From contig NC_133770.1 in NCBI RefSeq assembly GCF_003597395.2, positions 17,942,417 to 18,006,416 of the forward strand: 64,000 bases of DNA, read 5' to 3'. Positions 47,990 through 60,287 of this stretch are shown piece after piece (the stretch's first letter is position 1; every line of letters starts with the position of its first letter). The DNA is from Chelonoidis abingdonii (lineage: Eukaryota; Chordata; Testudines; Testudinidae). The position numbers were made by a program, and so were the translations under genes. The notes below the pieces were generated by a model. The model saw nothing but the letters and a program-made list of their open reading frames with translations. It ran no database searches and was not told the origin of the DNA.

Positions 47990-49680
47990 GATGAATGACT
48001 AGAACATGTCAACTTCATTAAAAAGAATCCATTAAAAACTCATCCATTTCATCCTCACCCATAACAAGTTTAGACTGAACGACAAAATATTTTGTACAAA
48101 CCATGGGAACAGCTATGGGCACAAGGATGGATCCCCAGTATGCCAAACTCTTCATGGGCTCCCTTGAGGAAAAATTTCTGGAAAATGCACCACAAAGTTA
48201 ATGACATAGTTGAGATACATCAATGATATTTTCATCCTCTGAACAGACAACAAACTCCCTCACAGATTTCCACCACAACTTCAACAACCACCACAAATCC
48301 ATTAGACTCTCCAAAGAACATTCCCACACTAGCATCAACTTCCTGGATATCACGGTCAGCTTCAACAGTGGAACCCTACTGTATGACTACTATATAGAAG
48401 AAACCTACAGATCACCACACCTATCTGCACAGATCCAGTAATCACTCCAAACACACCAACAAATGTGTTATCTAAGGCCAGGCATCATGGAATAAGCCAC
48501 TCAAATACCCCTAGAGAACCTGCTTCAGTATGGAAATAAATCCCCTTCAACTGCACACCTCAAGCTGTCATTTTCAACCTCACCCTGGAACCCATATGGG
48601 GCATCAAACAATTACAACCCATATTCAACGGGGACCATATCCTGAAAGAAATCTTTCCTGAACCCTCTATTCTGACCTTCAGACAACCCCACAGCCCCTC
48701 TAACCACATCAGAAGCAAGCTCCCCACAGATTAAGATACACCAACTCAAAGTGGTACCAGACCCTGCCAGAACAACAGATGCAAAACCTGTAGACATATC
48801 TCTACTGCTGTGATGATCAACACTCCCCACAACACACCTTTCAAGATCCATGGGTCCTACACATGCCTATCCCTACATGCGGTATACCTTATCCAGTGCA
48901 ATAAATTCCCCAACAACTATGTGGGTGAAACCAGACAATCCCTACACTCTCAAATGAACTCTCAGAGGAAAATAAGACACAGAAACACCCTATTCACCTG
49001 TGGATGAATCTTTCACAAAATGATCACTCTATAACTGATCTCTCAGTCCTCATCCTCAAAGGAAACTTGCACAACTCCTTCAAAAGACAAGCCTGAGTGT
49101 TTAAATTCATAACTTGGCTAGACACTGAAAATCATGAACTGAACAGAGGCACTGGATTTATGGCTTATTACACCAATTTATAACCCACTAACAACTTCTG
49201 GCAAGTTGTCTTTTCTCCCCCCTTCCTTCCTTTCCCTCCTATGACTGGAGAGGTGTTAATGGGCCAGGTTCCCTTGAATAGTCTCTTGAAAAATGTCAGT
49301 TCACCTTGTATTTAGCTGACAGTACCTTTTCCATTTCAGAAGAAAAAAGAGTTCTGTGGAAGCTTGAAAGCTCCCCTGTATCCCAACAAAAGCTGCTCCA
49401 ATAGATATCACCTCACTCACCAGGTCTCTTTAGAAGCACTTTAAAACACACAAGGGTAACACTGAGGCATTGTATACGGAGTGGCAATATATTTAACCAT
49501 CATTTTTTCCCCTTTGTTGTAGCATACTAGCCGATTAAATTCAAAGTCTCAGTCAAAATGAATTTGTAGACAAGATTAAAATGTTTAGAATAAAGAAAAT
49601 TTTCATTAAACCAAAATATAATACACCATGTTGATCATAAATCTGTTAGTCTCTAAGGTGCCAGAAGTACTCCTCATTCT
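47990..49680 (+). mobile_element. Penelope-like element, 5'-truncated
   Basis: A plus-strand retroelement fragment with reverse transcriptase then a GIY-YIG endonuclease, the Penelope order. The RT part includes GTAMGTRMDPQYAKLF (about 48099-48150), RYINDIFIL (about 48213-48240) and INFLDITVSFNSGTLLYD. The downstream tail at 49640-49675 ('gttagtctctaaggtgccag') is a typical vertebrate Penelope 3' end. Stops and frame changes inactivate it. Confidence 0.85.
48060..49010 (+). pseudogene. Penelope RT plus GIY-YIG endonuclease remnant
   Basis: A fused RT and endonuclease that in active copies copies its RNA onto nicked DNA. The RT active site reads YIND where the family has YIDD, so the first catalytic Asp is Asn, and a TGA follows three codons later (after ILE-PHE-ILE-LEU). 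The endonuclease block (48810-49007) carries VYLIQC and NYVGETRQSLHSQMNS, matching the GIY-YIG core of Penelope-like elements, where the second motif is YVGET. Between them the frame is broken repeatedly. The protein is 5'-truncated and cannot be functional. Confidence 0.83.
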
Positions 49681-51861
49681 TCTCACCTAAAAAGTCAACC
49701 CCCTTGTCAGAACAAGCCAGGCACACTGCATTTCTGTTGACCTTGACCCCACAGTGGGAGGAGGGGCCTTTTAGACATAGGCAGGCCAGGATTTCCAGTA
49801 AGACCCCACAATGGTGAGGGAGTGAGAGGGGGAGAAATTTTTGACACTGACCAAATATGTCTAATGAAGAAACAAGTCTATGGTCTGAGACAGATTATGG
49901 TAGGTGACGCAAGAGACCAGACTTCATTTTTTCATGTCATGCAAATATTTGAATGCAATTATAATTCCATATTATTAAAATTATGCAGTACTACCAGAAT
50001 GCATGACTTTTACAAAAATTAAGACAGGTCTTTAGTTCAGAAAACTTATAATCTAAACAAACCATAAAACAGCAAGTAAAGACAATCAGTGGTGAGAAGA
50101 AAAGTATTACATCACAAGGTGCAAAAATGTAGCTTGCAGTCAACCCTCTATTTCACCACATTCAAGATAAGGAGATGCATCTTACACGTTCCAAAATTCA
50201 ATGCACTACATACAGCTTGGTGATGCTGAAGCACACTTCCCCATGACCCATTACTGACACGATGCACAATACACCAAAACCAGGCCTGGGTAATCTTAGT
50301 TTTGGCCAGAAAGGGAGTTTGAGTTTCTTTGTTCCTCAGAACCCATTCAAAACCCTCAAGATTTTTGGCCATACTGTGTCTAAAGGTGGTACATTTGCAG
50401 ATACTACAACTGCGAAGGTGATGTTCAACAGAAAGGAAGGCAGAATAAATAGATGGTTCTAGTTCAGAAAGAAAAGCCACAAAACCAGCCCCACTACTTT
50501 CTCGATTTGCTTAGAAGTATGGGATTTTACCTAATGAAAAAAATATTTTTGTTCACACCACACAAGAACCTAGGAGAGGGGGCTAGAGCAGCCAAAAGGA
50601 AAATCTCAGGCTTTTAAGTGTTCCATTTTCAGTCCCATTTTGAGTGTACCTCACATCATCATCAGCCAAAAAGGAGAAGCTGGCTGCTGAGAAGTTCTTG
50701 TTCTAATCTAAATCCAAGTATCTTTTGTGGCCCCCTTTGAGTCCTTGTTTTGGTAATTTGTTTACAATAGGAGAAAAGAGAAACAGAACACTTTCCTTAA
50801 TAGCTAGCTCCCTGGGCTCTGCTAGTTTTTCCACTGGGTAAAAAAAACAAAAACAGTTGTATAAAGCACATATTTCAACACTTTAAAAAAAATACCAGAA
50901 AAGTCATTGGATCTCTAATTTTACTCATTATTACATAAAGACACAAATACAAGGGAATATTATGGGGCTGTGCATATAATCTTGGTGCATTCTTTTATGC
51001 AATATATGTTTAAATCTATATTCAAATTATGCTCTGCACTCAGTGATGAGAAAAGCTAGCTTTCATTTATTTTAGGGTTTTCGATAGTGCCCATCACTGT
51101 AGTTTATAAACACTTCTTAGGTAAGTTATGTCTGCATGGCAAGGTCCTTAACAGACTTCATGGATGAAATCCTGGATCCACTGAAGTAAATGAGAGTTTC
51201 TGCCATTCACTTAAAACAGCTAGGATCGCACTATGGAATTTTCTGCTCTTTTCCCTTCCCTGATCGGAAGCTCTGCTTGGGACATACAGATATAGAGAGT
51301 TATTTTGTTTTGACTTTTCTTCTGCCCAATGAGCCGACTATGGTGGGATATCTTTTCTTACATCATGTCTTCACTAGCAACGTTAAAGCACTGGCTAAGG
51401 CAACACTTTAAGGTGGCTGTGAAGATGCAGCATAGCGTAGTGTAATTAGAGGAGCACATGTCATCAAGAAGTCAACAACAGGCCAGACAAATGTCATTGG
51501 GCACTGTATCAGGGTTACCAAAGACATAAAATAATGAGGGGTAAATGATACCAGCTGACACAATTTTCTAGGTTTCAGTAAAGCATTTTCCCAAGTATCA
51601 AACCAGAAGCTTCCATACAACATACAGGAACAGGGACTCACATAGATTAAGAACTGGTAGGTACAGTGCAGAATGCTTTAGTGTAAACAGAATAAAATCC
51701 TCATTGTTGGATTTATCAGGGGGCTTTCCCACAAGAATCACCGGGAGCACTAACTTTATTTCATTTATCCAAAAGTGATGTGAAAGAAAGGACAATCTGC
51801 ACGGTCTCAACATTTACAAGTGACACAAGGACAGGAACGATTGTGGATTCTAAAGAAGAGG

Positions 51862-51991
51862 CAGGGTGACCAGATAGCAAGGATGAAAAATCGGGACAGG
51901 GGATGGGGGTGGGTGGGTAATAGGCACCTATATAAGAAAAAGCCCAAAATATCAGGACTGTTCCTATAAAATTAAGACATCTGTCACCCTA
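51862..51991. mobile_element. hAT MITE (TAGGGTGACCAGA family), copy 3
   Basis: A 130-bp complete copy with ends CAGGGTGACCAGATAGC and CTGTCACCCTA, flanked by AGAAGAGG on both sides (51854-51861 and 51992-51999), a perfect 8-bp duplication. It retains the 'tcgggac' and 'cctatataagaaaaagccca' interior of the family. Confidence 0.88.
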
Positions 51992-52379
51992 AGAAGAGGT
52001 GAGTAATTTATGAAAGTTTTGATAAGGAAAGACAATGATCAAAAGATCAGCGTGTAGAATTCAATTTCAAGAAACCTAAAGGGAGAACCAAGGCTAAGGC
52101 AAAATATACTTTGGATGGAAATTTGCTTAAACTAACAGGAAGAAAATGATCTACCAACAGGAGAATAGAAGCATAAGCTCAGTATTAGACAGAAGCAACA
52201 AACAAAAAAACCCTCAAAGAAACACAAACCAACAGAGGCTACTAGGATGTATTTGTTTTGTTATTTCTTTCTTTAGATTTATATTGCTACCCAAAAAGAG
52301 CACACATTCCAGGCTCTGAGTACCCTTAACAAACTTTTTAAAACATACTGTTAAATAGACTCCCCAAATTACTCCAAAA

Positions 52380-53030
52380 ATGCAATACTCTGGCAGAGAG
52401 GGTGTGGAGTCTGGGAGGGAATTTGGGTGCCAAAGGGAGATCTGGGCTGGGGCAGCGGATTGGGGTGTAGGAGGTAGTTCCAGGCTGGTGCAGAGTTTTG
52501 AAGTGTGGGAGGGGGTGCAAGCTGCAGGCTCTGGACAGAAGGCGCTTACCGCAGGCAGCTCCCAGCCGGTGGCGCAGCAGGGCTCAGGCAGGCTGCCTGT
52601 ATGCCATGGCCCCACGCTGCTCCCAGAAGCAGCTGCAGCCGCCTGCTGCTGGCATGTCTCTGTGCACTGCCTGGGTCCACAAGCACCACTCCCACAGCTC
52701 CCACTGACCGACTGGAGCACCCACGCGGAAAAATTAGTGGGTTTGGAACATCCACCTGCACCAACCTCCCTCCTCTGCACCCCCCACCTCTCACACACCA
52801 GCAGCCCCCCCGCTTACCAACTTCTCTTCCTCCGTCCCAGTGCTTCCAGAGCACTGCAAACAGCTGATTCGCAGCGTTCAAGCTCGGGGGGGGAGCAGGG
52901 GGGGAGGGACACCTGGGGCCGGCAGCTGGGACATGGGGCTGGCATTGGAGGCACACTGGGCACAAAGTCTGCGGGTGCTGCAGCACCCCCCGCTCCCCTA
53001 CTTCCCACACCTATGAATACCAGCTGGCAC
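52380..53030. mobile_element. GC-rich hAT-like repeat
   Basis: Shares the 'ggtgtggagtctgggaggga' and 'gcagcaccccccgctcccct' style with the GC-rich hAT at 26322-27369. Long ORFs on both strands (up to 227 codons) are composition artefacts: both strands are open and no domain is recognisable. Exact ends are not defined. Confidence 0.55.
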
Positions 53031-53032
53031 TC

Positions 53033-53118
53033 TGCATTAACCTTCCATGGTTCGTGTCTCTAGTTCGGCACCAGTCAGGTCCCAAGGGCGCCGGACTAGA
53101 GAGGTTCAACCTGTATTA
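53033..53118. mobile_element. DNA-transposon terminal fragment
   Basis: Ends GAGAGGTTCAACCTGTA, with an inner self-complementary pair 'tctctagttcggcacc' / 'gcgccggactagaga'. Resembles the terminus of a Tigger-type MITE; the other end was not found. Confidence 0.5.
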
Positions 53119-54340
53119 ATCTCAGCCATAAAGTATCACTAGCATAGTTTTCTGTATTAAAAAATGCAAAATGTCTGCACACCAAAGAAAAGGCACACAT
53201 GTCAAGAAATACCAGTGGGTGTTCAGAATTAAAGCTATCCGAACAGGTAATAGAGGACCCTGGTATATGAGGAAAGGGGAAAATAGCAGAGCATACCAAG
53301 ACTCTGGCATGTGAGAAGGGGTAAAAGAGGCTGCACAGAACCCCTGGAATGGGGGGAAGGGGAAGGATGAAGGACACACAGAGCCCCTAGCCTAAAGGAG
53401 AGAGTTTCAGGGAGGCCCTGAAACAGAGGGGGATGGGAGGGTGGAAAGTCATGGGGTGCACGCAGTAAGCATGAACTACAGAAGCTGAAAACTGTGGACC
53501 TCCTAGTTTAAATATAAATAAGAAACAGGTCTAGATGCAACATTCCTTCTTGCAACACCTACATTTAAAATTCAGTGTTTCCAGCAACTTGGCTATTATC
53601 ACAACTTCAACTCCTAATATACCTTTCTTGGCCTCTAAGTGAGTACACATATATTCACATTTCTATTCAGATATTTTGATTGTAAGATGCTCATAATAAA
53701 TGCTATTGGTAAACTGATGCAGTAGTATTCACTTACTGGAATTCTGAACTGATGGATTTAGTACCTGTTTTTTCTTTGTTATGACATGTTTACTTGCTTA
53801 CTAAATATTAATGCAATGGTTTTGCTACATATAAACACTGGCACATGCACGTTATTGTAGTAAACACATGCACCCACAGGTTTCAACATTTAAACAATGT
53901 TCTCATAGATTTGTTACATGTCTTCTGGTGAACACTGTGTTAAATTTAATACATGCAGTGGTAAGATAAGTGGGTTGTTAGCATGTCACCAGCATCGAGG
54001 CAACACTCTTCAGGGGGTAACTCTCACCAGGAGATGGGGGTATGTGGAGAATCTCTCTCTCTGGGAGGTAGGAGAAAGTGGGGAATCTTCCCCATCTGCT
54101 CCCTTCAGGCGATGGGAGACATGTTTCCTCTGCTTTCTCCACTGTGGGAATCTCCCTTCCAGTGGGCAGTGGTTTTCATCCTTTCAACCTCAACCATGTT
54201 TGCAGACCCCTAATAAATTTCAAATGGAGTTGTGGACCCCTTTGAAAATCTTAATTTGCGGACCACAGGTTGAAAATCACTGGAATAGGGGTTTGTGGGG
54301 TAACCTGCCACATTCAGAGGAAATACTCCTTCCTCCTGTC

Positions 54341-54788
54341 TGGGCCTTACCAAATTCACGGCTGTGAAAAACGTTTCATGGACCATGAAATAAGCCCTCC
54401 CACCTGAAATCTAGCTATTGGAGGGGAAAGGGAGGGTCAGGGCTGGAGGCATCTCAGCCAGGGCTCCTATCATTCCCCAGGCTCCAGATGCTAGTCCCCA
54501 CACTGGGGAGGGACAGGACTTGCTCTTCCCCTGCACAGCTGCTCTCATGGGGAGATCAGACCCACCTCCACCTCCAGGAACCTCCTGCAGCTGCAGAAGT
54601 GAGGGTGGCAATCACGCAACCCCCCAACAGCAGCTTTGCAACACCCCCACCCCACAACTCCTTTTTGGGTTGGGACCTCCATGGTTACAACACTGAAATT
54701 TCAGGTGTAAACAACTGAAAACTTGAAATTGACTGATTTTCAAACCTTATGGTCATGAAATTGACCAGAATGGACCCTGAAAGTCCCT
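54341..54788. mobile_element. hAT-like non-autonomous element, copy 3
   Basis: Begins GGGCCTTACCAAATTCACGG and ends with 'gaaattgaccagaatggacc' and a degraded terminus. Same family as 13880-14510 and 16161-16890. Confidence 0.62.
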
Positions 54789-54849
54789 GTCTGACAGCAA
54801 TGTGGATTACTCTGAATTCAATTGACACTAACAACATATGACTATATTA

Positions 54850-54975
54850 TTTGTATTACAGTAGTGTCTAGAGGCCCCAGCTAAGATCAGGGCACCACTG
54901 TGCTATACTCTGTATGAACACATGGCAAGAAAAAGCCCCTGCCTCAAAGCGATTACATTCTAAATAGACGAAAGA
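54850..54975 (-). mobile_element. Ancient LINE/SINE 3'-end repeat
   Basis: The block 'tgtattacagtagtgtctag' through 'agcgattacattctaaatag' is a widespread old sauropsid repeat tail, probably the reverse of an L2/CR1-like 3' end. Confidence 0.5.
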
Positions 54976-55048
54976 GAGAAGAAAGCAGACTAGAGGTTAG
55001 TTTGTTAGGAAATACTGGTGAGGTTTTTGCAAAAATCCATTTCCCTTT

Positions 55049-55072
55049 TTTTTTTTTTTTTTTTTTTTTAAC
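55049..55072. repeat. Poly-T tract
   Basis: About 24 T residues; a similar poly-A tract lies at 55781-55802. Confidence 0.9.
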
Positions 55073-55906
55073 TAAAAGGATACCCATCTCAGTACAGAGC
55101 TTTTAAAAAAAAAATGACAGACACATACAGACAACTAAAATCTCCTTCCATTTAATGAACAGCAAATAGTTTTATATCTATTAACAGCTAACTGGTATCA
55201 CTTTTCCCCCCTGCTTATTAGCCCCAGACCAGTACTTTAAAAAGTTCATTGGTCCTGAAAACATTTCTGCCAGAATAATTCAAATCCTTGCAAGTCACAA
55301 GATAGCAAATCTTAACAGTTAATTATGGATTTCCTGCTCGCGCTCTCTTCCCTCAATCAAGCCTAACATTCGTTTAGCAGTCAATGTTCCCCAAACTGCT
55401 TAAACTGACAATGTTCCTTTAAGTCCAGTTTGGTCCCCCATCTCCAGAGATATTGGACATGCACATTTACAATAAGGCCTTTTCTTTTCTTTATTTTTTT
55501 TAAATACACTGCCAGAATGGTGTAAAAAGGCTTTAGCATAAAGAAGAGTCATGCCCATAGTGACCAAGAAATCTCTTTGAGGCTCCAAAAGGGATGCAAG
55601 TGAAGTATTCCTTCTTGTTGGCCTCTCCTCCAAACAAACTAATTATTCACAGATCTATACTGATGACACAGGGAGTGTCAGTAAACTAGTTAACATGACT
55701 GTGTACAGCCAGACCAGTATAGTAATTAAAGCACCTTTTAAACAGTAATGTATCATTACAGATTCTTTTTAACCTCCTTTATAAAAAAAAAAAAAAAAAA
55801 AAGTCTATTCCCCTGATACAGTTTATAAGGGTATTTCCAGTGGGGAGGCAGGGCTCTGTGTAATGGGCAAGTCTGAAAACAAAGCACCAAAGAGGCTTAG
55901 GCTTTT

Positions 55907-56274
55907 GGCAAGTCTACACTACAAAATTAAATCAACCTGAACTACATCGACATATAGTCACCACAGTAATTAAATCACTTTTGCACGTCCACACTAAGCT
56001 TCTTGCATCAGCAGTGTGCATCTTCACCAAGAGCATCAGTGTGGGGCATTATGGGATGGCTTCTGAAAGGCAGCAACAGTCGATGCAAGTAACACAGTGT
56101 CTACACTGACACCATATTGACCTAATTACATCAACCTAAACACTACACTTCTCGTGGCGGTGAAGTGCGTGAGTTACATTGGTGGGAGCTACATTTTAGT
56201 GAAGATGCTTAGAGTTAGGTCAATGTAAGCTAGCTTACATCAACCTAACTCTATAGTATATAGACCTGGCCTTA
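55907..56274. mobile_element. GTCTACACT MITE (Harbinger-like ends)
   Basis: Left end GGCAAGTCTACACTACAAAA, right end TATAGACCTGGCC followed by TTA. An inner 'gtgtctacactgacaccata' copy near 56098-56118 suggests a compound element. It also contains 'cattatgggatggc', seen in related elements. Confidence 0.65.
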
Positions 56275-56569
56275 GCCTTCCTCTGCCCTCCCCTTCTTTC
56301 CTAAAGATATTGGTGCCTGCTGTTTCTTCAGTTTCTGCTTTGTCACCACTGTTACTGACAAACATCCTTATGTAGGGCCTGGGGAAGAGCTTACATCAAA
56401 GCAGTGCATGAGAATATTTCATCACCCCAGTGCATGAGACAGGTAACGCAATGGGCTAAACAAAGTGTTGGCAGACTAACAAAATCAATTGTTGACAGTT
56501 CCCTTTGAACTAGACATCCTTCAGAACCTATTAATACCAATAAGAATTGCTGCTGAACACCTCGAAGCA

Positions 56570-57370
56570 TTCCCTGAAACCTGAGCACAGAGTCTCTTCA
56601 ATACTTTGTAACTCTTACCAAATGGGGAGCAAGAGACCAGATGACACAGCTAAATCTCTCATGCCCATTCTCATAATTTCATGCCCTGACTATCACCACC
56701 TCCTCTTTTATGGCCTCAACTATGGTAAGTTTGCTCCCCCAAAGTCTATTTAAAATAATGCTTTTAAGATGGCTCCTTTTTCTAACCACATCACCTCCTT
56801 ACTCTGGCCATCCAAGTCCCTCCACTGGCTCCCCCTTAACCTCTATATCAAACATACGTTTCTGGTCTTTACCTTTAAGAACCTTCACAACTTATCCCCG
56901 CCCTTCCTAGCTGATCTAGTAACTCATTGTAATGTGGACACCTGCCTTCACTCTGCCAGCATTCCCAACCTTTACTGCCCACCAGACAGCTTCTCCCTTA
57001 AACACATCTCTGTTTTCTTTCACTCTGTCCAACATGCATGGAAAGAGCTCCTCAATAAAATCCATACAGTCTCTTCCTCAATCTCCTTCAGATCCCTTAT
57101 TAAGGCTCACTCTGTCATGATTGCTACAAAACCCTGCCTGATAGTTAGCCTAAGCAAATTTCCAAGAGCTATATACATGTAGCTAACAAAGCTGGGGAAA
57201 TTCATCATCATACTCATTCATTTGTACGTTTTAACCCATCTGTTTTGGTCTTCAGCCTGTAAACCCTCCAGGGTAGGGATTACATCTTTTTTATGTTTGT
57301 ACCACACCCAACACAATGGGGTCTATATCCTGATTAAGGCTTTGCATGCTATCTCAATATAAATATTTAC
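56570..57370 (+). mobile_element. L2/CR1-like LINE 3' end
   Basis: The ORF at 56769-57182 ends a LINE protein: SLHWLPLNLYIKHTFLVFTF then KNLHNLSPPFLADL matches the conserved C-terminal motif of L2/CR1-clade ORF2 proteins. A 3' UTR with 'aaaccctccagggtagggat' and 'aacacaatggggtctatatc' follows. The fragment is 5'-truncated; the reverse transcriptase core is absent. Confidence 0.65.
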
Positions 57371-57794
57371 AAGACTAGCAAATTAACATGTGTTTCTCAA
57401 AAAGCAGCAGAAAGCACTAACATTAAGCCATCCCTGTGGTATAATTTCCTTAGTTAACTGCTACTACAGGGCAAAGAGCAACATTGTATTTTGGCAAATA
57501 ATATACAAGTGGCTGCTACTGTATTTTATTTCTGTTAGACAGTGGTAGAGTTATCAAAACAAAAGAGCCACTAGACATTTGAAATACAGAGGAATTTCCC
57601 AGCAGACGATTTTTAAAAGGTAAAGAATGCAGTCTTATTTTTATAAATGTGTAAATGTCTGTTTCATGGTATCATATTAAAGCCAGAGATTATTTTCCTG
57701 CTTATAAACAGACAAATTTCCTGCATAACTACATGCACTCACTTCTAAAAGAGAAATGACAAGATGACACTACTGATACTATACGTCTCTTTAC

Positions 57795-57883
57795 CTGTTT
57801 CCACAGTGTTTTCTGTTTCTGCTGCCTCCAACCCATCCATGCTGTCTTCATCCTCCACTGCAGTTTTTCCTCTACTCCGAGGC
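57795..57883 (-). CDS. KMT2C: KMT2C exon 2 (inferred number), N-terminal acidic segment
   Basis: This 89-bp internal exon belongs to the histone H3K4 methyltransferase KMT2C (MLL3), a nuclear enhancer-associated enzyme that works in the COMPASS-like complex with UTX and PTIP. On the minus strand a TTTGTAG acceptor precedes it and GTAAAG follows it. It starts with the last base of a split Lys codon and ends with the first base of a Glu codon. The peptide reads PRSRGKTAVEDEDSMDGLEA and continues to TENTVET without a stop, closely matching human KMT2C just after the N-terminal AT-hook region as I recall it. The segment is acidic and probably disordered. Phase agrees with the next exon at 40534-40672. 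No other reading of this locus fits as well; only the exon number is inferred. Confidence 0.94.
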
Positions 57884-58392
57884 CTACAAATGCAAGAAAG
57901 GCACATTGTTCACAAACAAATCTTTTCAGTTTAAATGTATCTAGGATCAAGATCATTTTATGCTGACTGAGTGATTATCATCACTAACTTATCTGGAATT
58001 TAAGTTCAGTAATTATTTATGAAATTAGATGACAGTCCTACCTACACTTTTTTGTGCTGTTGAACAAGAGTATTATACCACTAGAGGTTAACATGGTACC
58101 CCTTTATAATCAGCGACCAGACCATAAGATTTTGCAATTACTATTAACAAAACCATTCAGTAATTCACCTCTTTTGAACAGACAGTAGGCCACTGGCATG
58201 ACAACAAGTGTTTTGTAAGAGCTTCACATTTTTTATTATGCAGAAGGCAATTACAAGGATCTTACTTTAGAATGTGGTCCAAAACTTGTGCATTAACAAA
58301 TCCTACACACTATACACAGATATATATCCATATAAAGCAGGCAAGGAAATAAATTCCAGAGAATATAACCATATCATTGGAAAAAACAAACT

Positions 58393-58419
58393 GGGGGGGG
58401 GGGGAAAAAAAAAAAAAGG
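58393..58419. repeat. Poly-G / poly-A homopolymer junction
   Basis: About 13 G followed by about 14 A. Probable assembly-sensitive site. Confidence 0.85.
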
Positions 58420-58488
58420 GATTTTGCTGGTGGAACAACAGTGCTAAAAATGATGTTAGTTGACAAGTTACTTTTAAAATTAAATACT

Positions 58489-58997
58489 GGAGCAGGTCAG
58501 AAATTTTCAGACGCAACAATAATTTTACTGACAGAAAATGCCAATTTGAAATGGAAATGTGCCATGGAGACTGTCTGATTTTGAAAAAAAGGCTGACAAA
58601 AAGCAGGGAGTTTTTCACTGGGAACCCATCTGGTTTCTTGCCACTTTACCTGCCCGGCTCCTCAAGAGCCAGCGTGGTGGGAAACCAAGAGCCTGTAAGC
58701 CCTAGCAGCCCCAGATTCCAGGCTCTTCAGCAGCTCATGTGCTGGGCTTCTGATTGCGAGGCTGCCAGGACTTCCCAGCAGGCAGACTACCCCCAAAGTC
58801 AGGGACCCCACAGCTTCCAGGGCTCGCAGCTCTAGGCCATCTCATTAGGCAGACTGCCCCTATGCCAGGGGACCCAGGGCTTTCCATTTCACAGAGAATT
58901 TTGAAATTTTTTGTTTTCATTCCAAATTGGAATGAAACCAAATTTCTCAGTATCGAAATCCTTCCTGAAAAGGACTTAGCCTTCTCCACACAGCTCT
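58489..58997. mobile_element. Unclassified repeat with GAAATTTT-rich ends
   Basis: The left part 'ggagcaggtcagaaattttc' and the right part 'ttttgttttcattccaaatt' ending CCACACAGCTCT resemble a non-autonomous DNA element, with a GC-rich stem (58640-58870) between. Superfamily not established. Confidence 0.4.
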
Positions 58998-60287
58998 ATT
59001 AAATACAAAAGAATTGCATTAAAATAATTTCTCTGTACTAGACCAACTGAGCAGCAGTCCAAAGGAAACATGCCATCCCGTACCACCTCAGATGCTCAGG
59101 AACTAAGACAATAGGTGCAGAATTTGAACAGAATTAGTTTGGTCCATGCTCTGTTGATTTGTACTGCTGAAGCAGAGCATTCCATACTATGAGACATTTA
59201 CTGCTCTGGTAAGATCTTTCTGGTCACATTAGAACAGTGTTGGCCATGTGGAGGAGTAGAGGGATTAAAATGGAAATCAAAAAAATCTGAAATCCACAGC
59301 ACCTTTCATTCCCACACAGGGGATGCAATATTGCTGTGCCACACACAATGAAAAGCAAAGGAGTTAAAAAAGCAGTCTTTACTTTTGAGTTTCTTGGCTT
59401 TTGTTTTTGTTTGGGTCACAGTAGGAAGGGGGAAATCCAAAATGCACACATGGCAGAACCACTACTTTAACAAAATATAAAAAATAAACAAGTCACTCTT
59501 ATAACCCAAAATGTTAGCTATTATGATAATAGCACCCAAAGGACTGTACAAATTAACCTCCCAGGAAGCAGAAGGTCTGTGAAACTGGATTGGGTCAGTA
59601 ATTGCATTCCTTGAGAAGCTATTGACATAAATATAGATATTTGATAAAGGCATAGGGGAAAAGAAGGTTGTTTTTATGGGCTCTCCATCTGTATGGCGCA
59701 TCTTTGGATTTTTTTTCCTCCTCAAATTATTAGTCCCAAATTTAGATTACCTTGGACAGCTGTCTACAGAATGGAGGTTTTGTTCACCACTTTCATGTTA
59801 TTTAAAATGATTTTGCAGATCTTTTTTTTTTTTTTTAACGAAAAACAAACAAGATGTATTCCCCTCCCAATAAGGTATTAAGGCTACAACTGTTGACACA
59901 TTTCTCATCTAGACACCTGCTGCATAACATACTTAAATCTCTAAATCTGACAAAAACTACCAACTCCATCAATAACATTAACCAGAATTAACTGTGTTAC
60001 TTTAAAGAGGGAAGTGGGGAAGTAACTTTTCCGAATTTGGGTCCTTTTGATATCTTTAAAGGATCACAACTTATCAGCCCTGCCCTGAACTGAACAGATG
60101 GCAACCCTGGAATACAGCTGAATGCAGCTTCTCCTCTTGCCCCCAGCCAGTTTTTCCACGTGGCCCAAAGATGACATGAATATTTAGTGGCAGACGAAAA
60201 ATAGACTTGTGGGAGTAGAGAGAAAACTGCATCCTCTTTAGCCATTTGCCCCTCAGCCTTCTGCAGGTCTCCATTACAGTTTTCTAA

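Larger units (their letters stand above)
40673..57794 (-). other. KMT2C: KMT2C intron 2, complete
   Basis: A 17.1-kb intron with the multi-level nest at 41265-43905, a Tigger-like element, a Penelope-like element, GC-rich hAT-like DNA and an L2/CR1-like LINE tail. The stretches 45050-47980, 49690-51850, 53120-54340 and 54980-55900 show only AT-rich sequence, homopolymers and short simple repeats. Confidence 0.88.

Noticed and set aside
52380..53063. 227-codon ORF plus several overlapping ORFs on both strands
   Set aside because: GC-rich hAT-like repeat; both strands are open in several frames, and the translation is low-complexity.
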